A stretch of 64,000 nt of DNA from positions 5,273,350 to 5,337,349 of the forward strand of contig OY987271.1 in the NCBI GenBank assembly GCA_963920665.1, in the 5' to 3' direction. The notes below the pieces were generated by a model that was not told the DNA's origin, did no database searches, and saw only the letters and a program-made list of their open reading frames with translations. Made by a program: the position numbers and the translations under genes. The DNA is from Straminergon stramineum. Its lineage: Eukaryota; Streptophyta; Bryopsida; Hypnales; Calliergonaceae. The first letter of the stretch is position 1. Each line of letters starts with the position of its first letter. Shown here one piece after another: positions 61,064 to 64,000 of this stretch.

Positions 61064-64000
61064 CCTCCTTGTATTGTAGAGTGATTTAGAGTAAGATAGA
61101 CTCCATATTTTCTTCTAAAATTTTGCACCTACATGTAATGTACCTAAGAAGCATTACAACTCAATAGTGGAGAGATGCAAATTCATCAAGAGCAAAAAAT
61201 TTACTCTGAGAGGGCTCAAGTTTTGTTGACTCCATTTTGTAGGAATGGAAAATAAAAGTTTTTTTTCCCACTTCAAGCCTTTAAATGTTTCAATCCATGT
61301 GATCAAATGGTCTGAATTTTTTTTCCCATACATTGACTTATTTTTTTAGAACACTTTTTTTATGATTGGAATTAAAAAGATTGGGTTTTAGACAATGCAT
61401 CAAAAATTGATAGTTTTGGACTATTCCTCTTCCAAAACTCCCTCCGTCCTGTAGAGGATAGTACTTCTCCAAATTTTACAACTAGCTATATATTCTAAAA
61501 GCTATGAAAGAGAGAAAATGTTTGCAAATTTTGAGGCATATCAAGTGGGAAGTAATAGTAAAACAAATTAAAAATAAGAAATTAAAATCACGATTAGAAG
61601 GCTCCAAAATTTGTTTTAAATCTACCATCAATTTTTGATTAATTCATTCTTGATCTACAAGACACTTGATTGATTTGAGGCACTTTCAAGATCAGATCTA
61701 AAGAACAATTTAGAGCCAAAATTTATTTTGATAAGTATAGCACATTCCTTAGGAATATTAGGTGCAAAATTTGCTTGGTGGAGTGTAAAAGGAGAGTAGG
61801 ACAATTGCCTATGCCTCAAGTTTTAATACATCCCCCCCCCCCCCCCCCCCGGTTTTCTTAGTTTTCAAAAGATGTAGTTAGTTTTAAATTGGGTGGAGAA
61901 TTGATTCTAGGAAAAAGTTCCAAGTGAGGAATGGATTTTTTTATCCATATCTCTATAGAGTGGTTTGATTGTACACCACTTAAAAGTGTGTTCCCACTTG
62001 GTCTCTGGGGCAATGTTTGAATTATAAACTACTAATAGGGAAAATAAGCACATTCCCAATTTCCCACCTATATATGGATGTTGGTAAATGCCGAGCCTAA
62101 GTGGCATCTGATGTGACATGTTACTAATAACAATAGTACACCCATTTAATGAAGTACTATTTGAGGCCCACCACTTCCAAAGTAGTGGTTAATGTAGAGA
62201 ATTTATAGGGTGCTTTTATCAACTTAGGAGTCGTGGCGTTCCATTAATTTTTTATAAGCCCCCTTGAATGGGAATGAACTTTATTAACAAGTAGCTAATC
62301 ACACTAAAATCTCCTTGTGGGGTACACTCAATGTAAACTAAAGTTCAAATAAATTAATTTTACGATTGTGCTTAAAACAAAGTTGGGATTCCTATCTACA
62401 ACCAAGTAGTGAACAATCCTTTATCCACATATAGACAATTTAGATTTATTCACCTAATTGTGGCACACCTAAAAGTTTTATGTCGATAGTAATGATTTTG
62501 AAATCTTGGTGTAGTCATGCTATATTTTGTAATGAGGTCAACATTACAATTATGTAACTTACATTATAGTGTTTCATTACATGTATGTTACTTCTTTTCT
62601 TGAAGAAGAACAAACAAGATACCGATTGATACATAGGGCTAGAATAGTTCATTAAACATCATTTTAAAAAAGTACAAAACTTGCACAACAATTGTCAACT
62701 ATCAATTTTTTTATGAAGGTTAGTGTTATTTTTGGCAATTTTTAGTTTTTTGAAGATATTGAAAATGATAATTAAATTTTTTTGGATTTGTTGGATCAAT
62801 TATGTACATCATGAACTCCAATATTTGTACACAAAATTAAACCTAAAATATAAATTGAAAGCATTGTGCCATTCAAAAAATATTTCAAATGCAAGTGCAA
62901 TAAAATGTAACAATGGTCCATATTGCATCCTATACTCTCTCTACAATGGCTAATGTAATCCCATGCTCTCAATTCCAAAAAAATTCAAATATCATGAGAA
63001 CCAATATCATTTGCATGTTTGTCAAATTGTTAACATTCTAAATTATATAAAATTGCAACTTCCTTCAATTTTTGTTTATAACAATCTTAAATGATGTATA
63101 CCAACATGCCTTTGTACAAAAAGTTTTTTTGGAGAACAAAAATTGATCAAAGGTAAAGTAATTCCATTTTATGGAGCACAAAATCAAGTTTTAGACATGG
63201 CTAACTTTGAAATTATTTTTCTTTCAAAGCACAACTAACTTTTTCATTAGATGAAATTTAGCTACATTGGAGGGCCATTTCAGGCTAATTTCCCATGTTG
63301 GGAAGCAACCATTGCTAGATTTTTTATACAAACATGAAAATATAACTTATGAGCACATGTGAGTTTGAATGAATTTTCAATGAATGTTTGAGTGATTTTA
63401 CCTAAAAAAATTGATTCCTACAACTATTGAAGTACTTGAGAGGAATAGTCACTTAGCACTTTTTCAAGCACTTCATAACATTCTTCCTTAAAGGCAATGG
63501 CATGAAAAGTCATTATTAGGCTATAACCATTGTGTTTTTAAAAAAAAGTCAAATTTTTTTCAAATTTTTTTTACCTCACTTTTGTTATTACAATACAACT
63601 ATCCATTGATTGGATTGTAGAAAAAGGCATTTTTGTAATTTGGATGAATTTATTGATATTTTGGGATGTTTTCTTCTTTTCAATGGGATCATAGATAATA
63701 ATGTAAGGTGCATCAATATTTCATGTAATGGATTCAAGTTTTAAATCTAGGTATGCTAGTTTTTAATCCTAGCATTTACATCATAATAGTAAAAGATGTC
63801 AAATAAATTCAACATCCCCTAATTCTCAATGAAAGTTTGAAGCTGCAGCTTGACATGCACATCCATTTGTTTGACTCACCCATGCAATTGAGGTTTTTAA
63901 TGTTCATATGGTCAACAACATGTCACGAGTATAATTGATGCATTCATGGGTTGATCTGGTGCCACACGATTGCCATATAGGTACAAGGGCTTAAATGTGA
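61064..64000. other. AT-rich sequence, no feature recognised
   Basis: Apart from the poly-C tract there is no gene, RNA or element end that I can support. Confidence 0.4.
61832..61850. repeat. Poly-C tract
   Basis: An uninterrupted run of about 19 C in otherwise AT-rich sequence. The length may be uncertain because such runs are hard to sequence. Confidence 0.85.

Overview
The window looks like nuclear DNA of a land plant. It is AT-rich and almost gene-free, with one recognisable intron-containing gene near 40.7-43.3 kb. The protein family (plant USO1-like / BRANCHLESS TRICHOME-related coiled-coil proteins), CACTA-type foldback elements whose ends resemble the plant consensus, and a short CCCTAAA-type telomere-like tract all fit a plant. 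The large repeat-filled flanks suggest a big genome (fern, lycophyte, gymnosperm or bryophyte-like), but I cannot name the species from sequence alone.

Layout. 1-39 kb: repeat-derived AT-rich DNA with no convincing gene. 39.3-40.7 kb: a tiny retro-insertion, then a GC-richer leader/promoter zone. 40.69-43.34 kb: a four-exon plus-strand gene, 688 codons as modelled, with all introns in phase 0. 43.4-45.9 kb: GC-intermediate gene flank with diverged ~200-bp tandem repeats and a telomere-like tract. 45.98-64 kb: repeats again, with a small GC-rich island at 58.1-58.6 kb.

The most striking content is a set of non-autonomous DNA transposons bounded by TTAA and starting CCC(C/T)TAAA: family A (~0.93 kb, at least eight near-complete copies plus relics), B (~0.63 kb), C (~0.74 kb), D (~0.73 kb) and S/P (0.2-0.4 kb). 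At 45.98-48.47 kb one B copy is interrupted by two oppositely oriented A copies. The intact B copy at 31.49 kb supplies the empty sites and shows that TTAA was duplicated on insertion. TTAA duplication with CCC ends is the hallmark of the piggyBac superfamily, which is not a usual component of land-plant repeat annotation as far as I know. No transposase is visible in the window, so the assignment rests on the ends and target sites alone.

Other structure: three CACTA-end foldback elements, one inserted in an A copy with a 3-bp duplication; several other inverted-repeat elements; a 62-bp LINE-like insertion with a 14-bp duplication; a 24-bp minisatellite; and two tandem duplications inside the gene that copy a splice donor and a splice acceptor. 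Most short open frames in the window lie in repeats or AT-rich sequence and are not genes.
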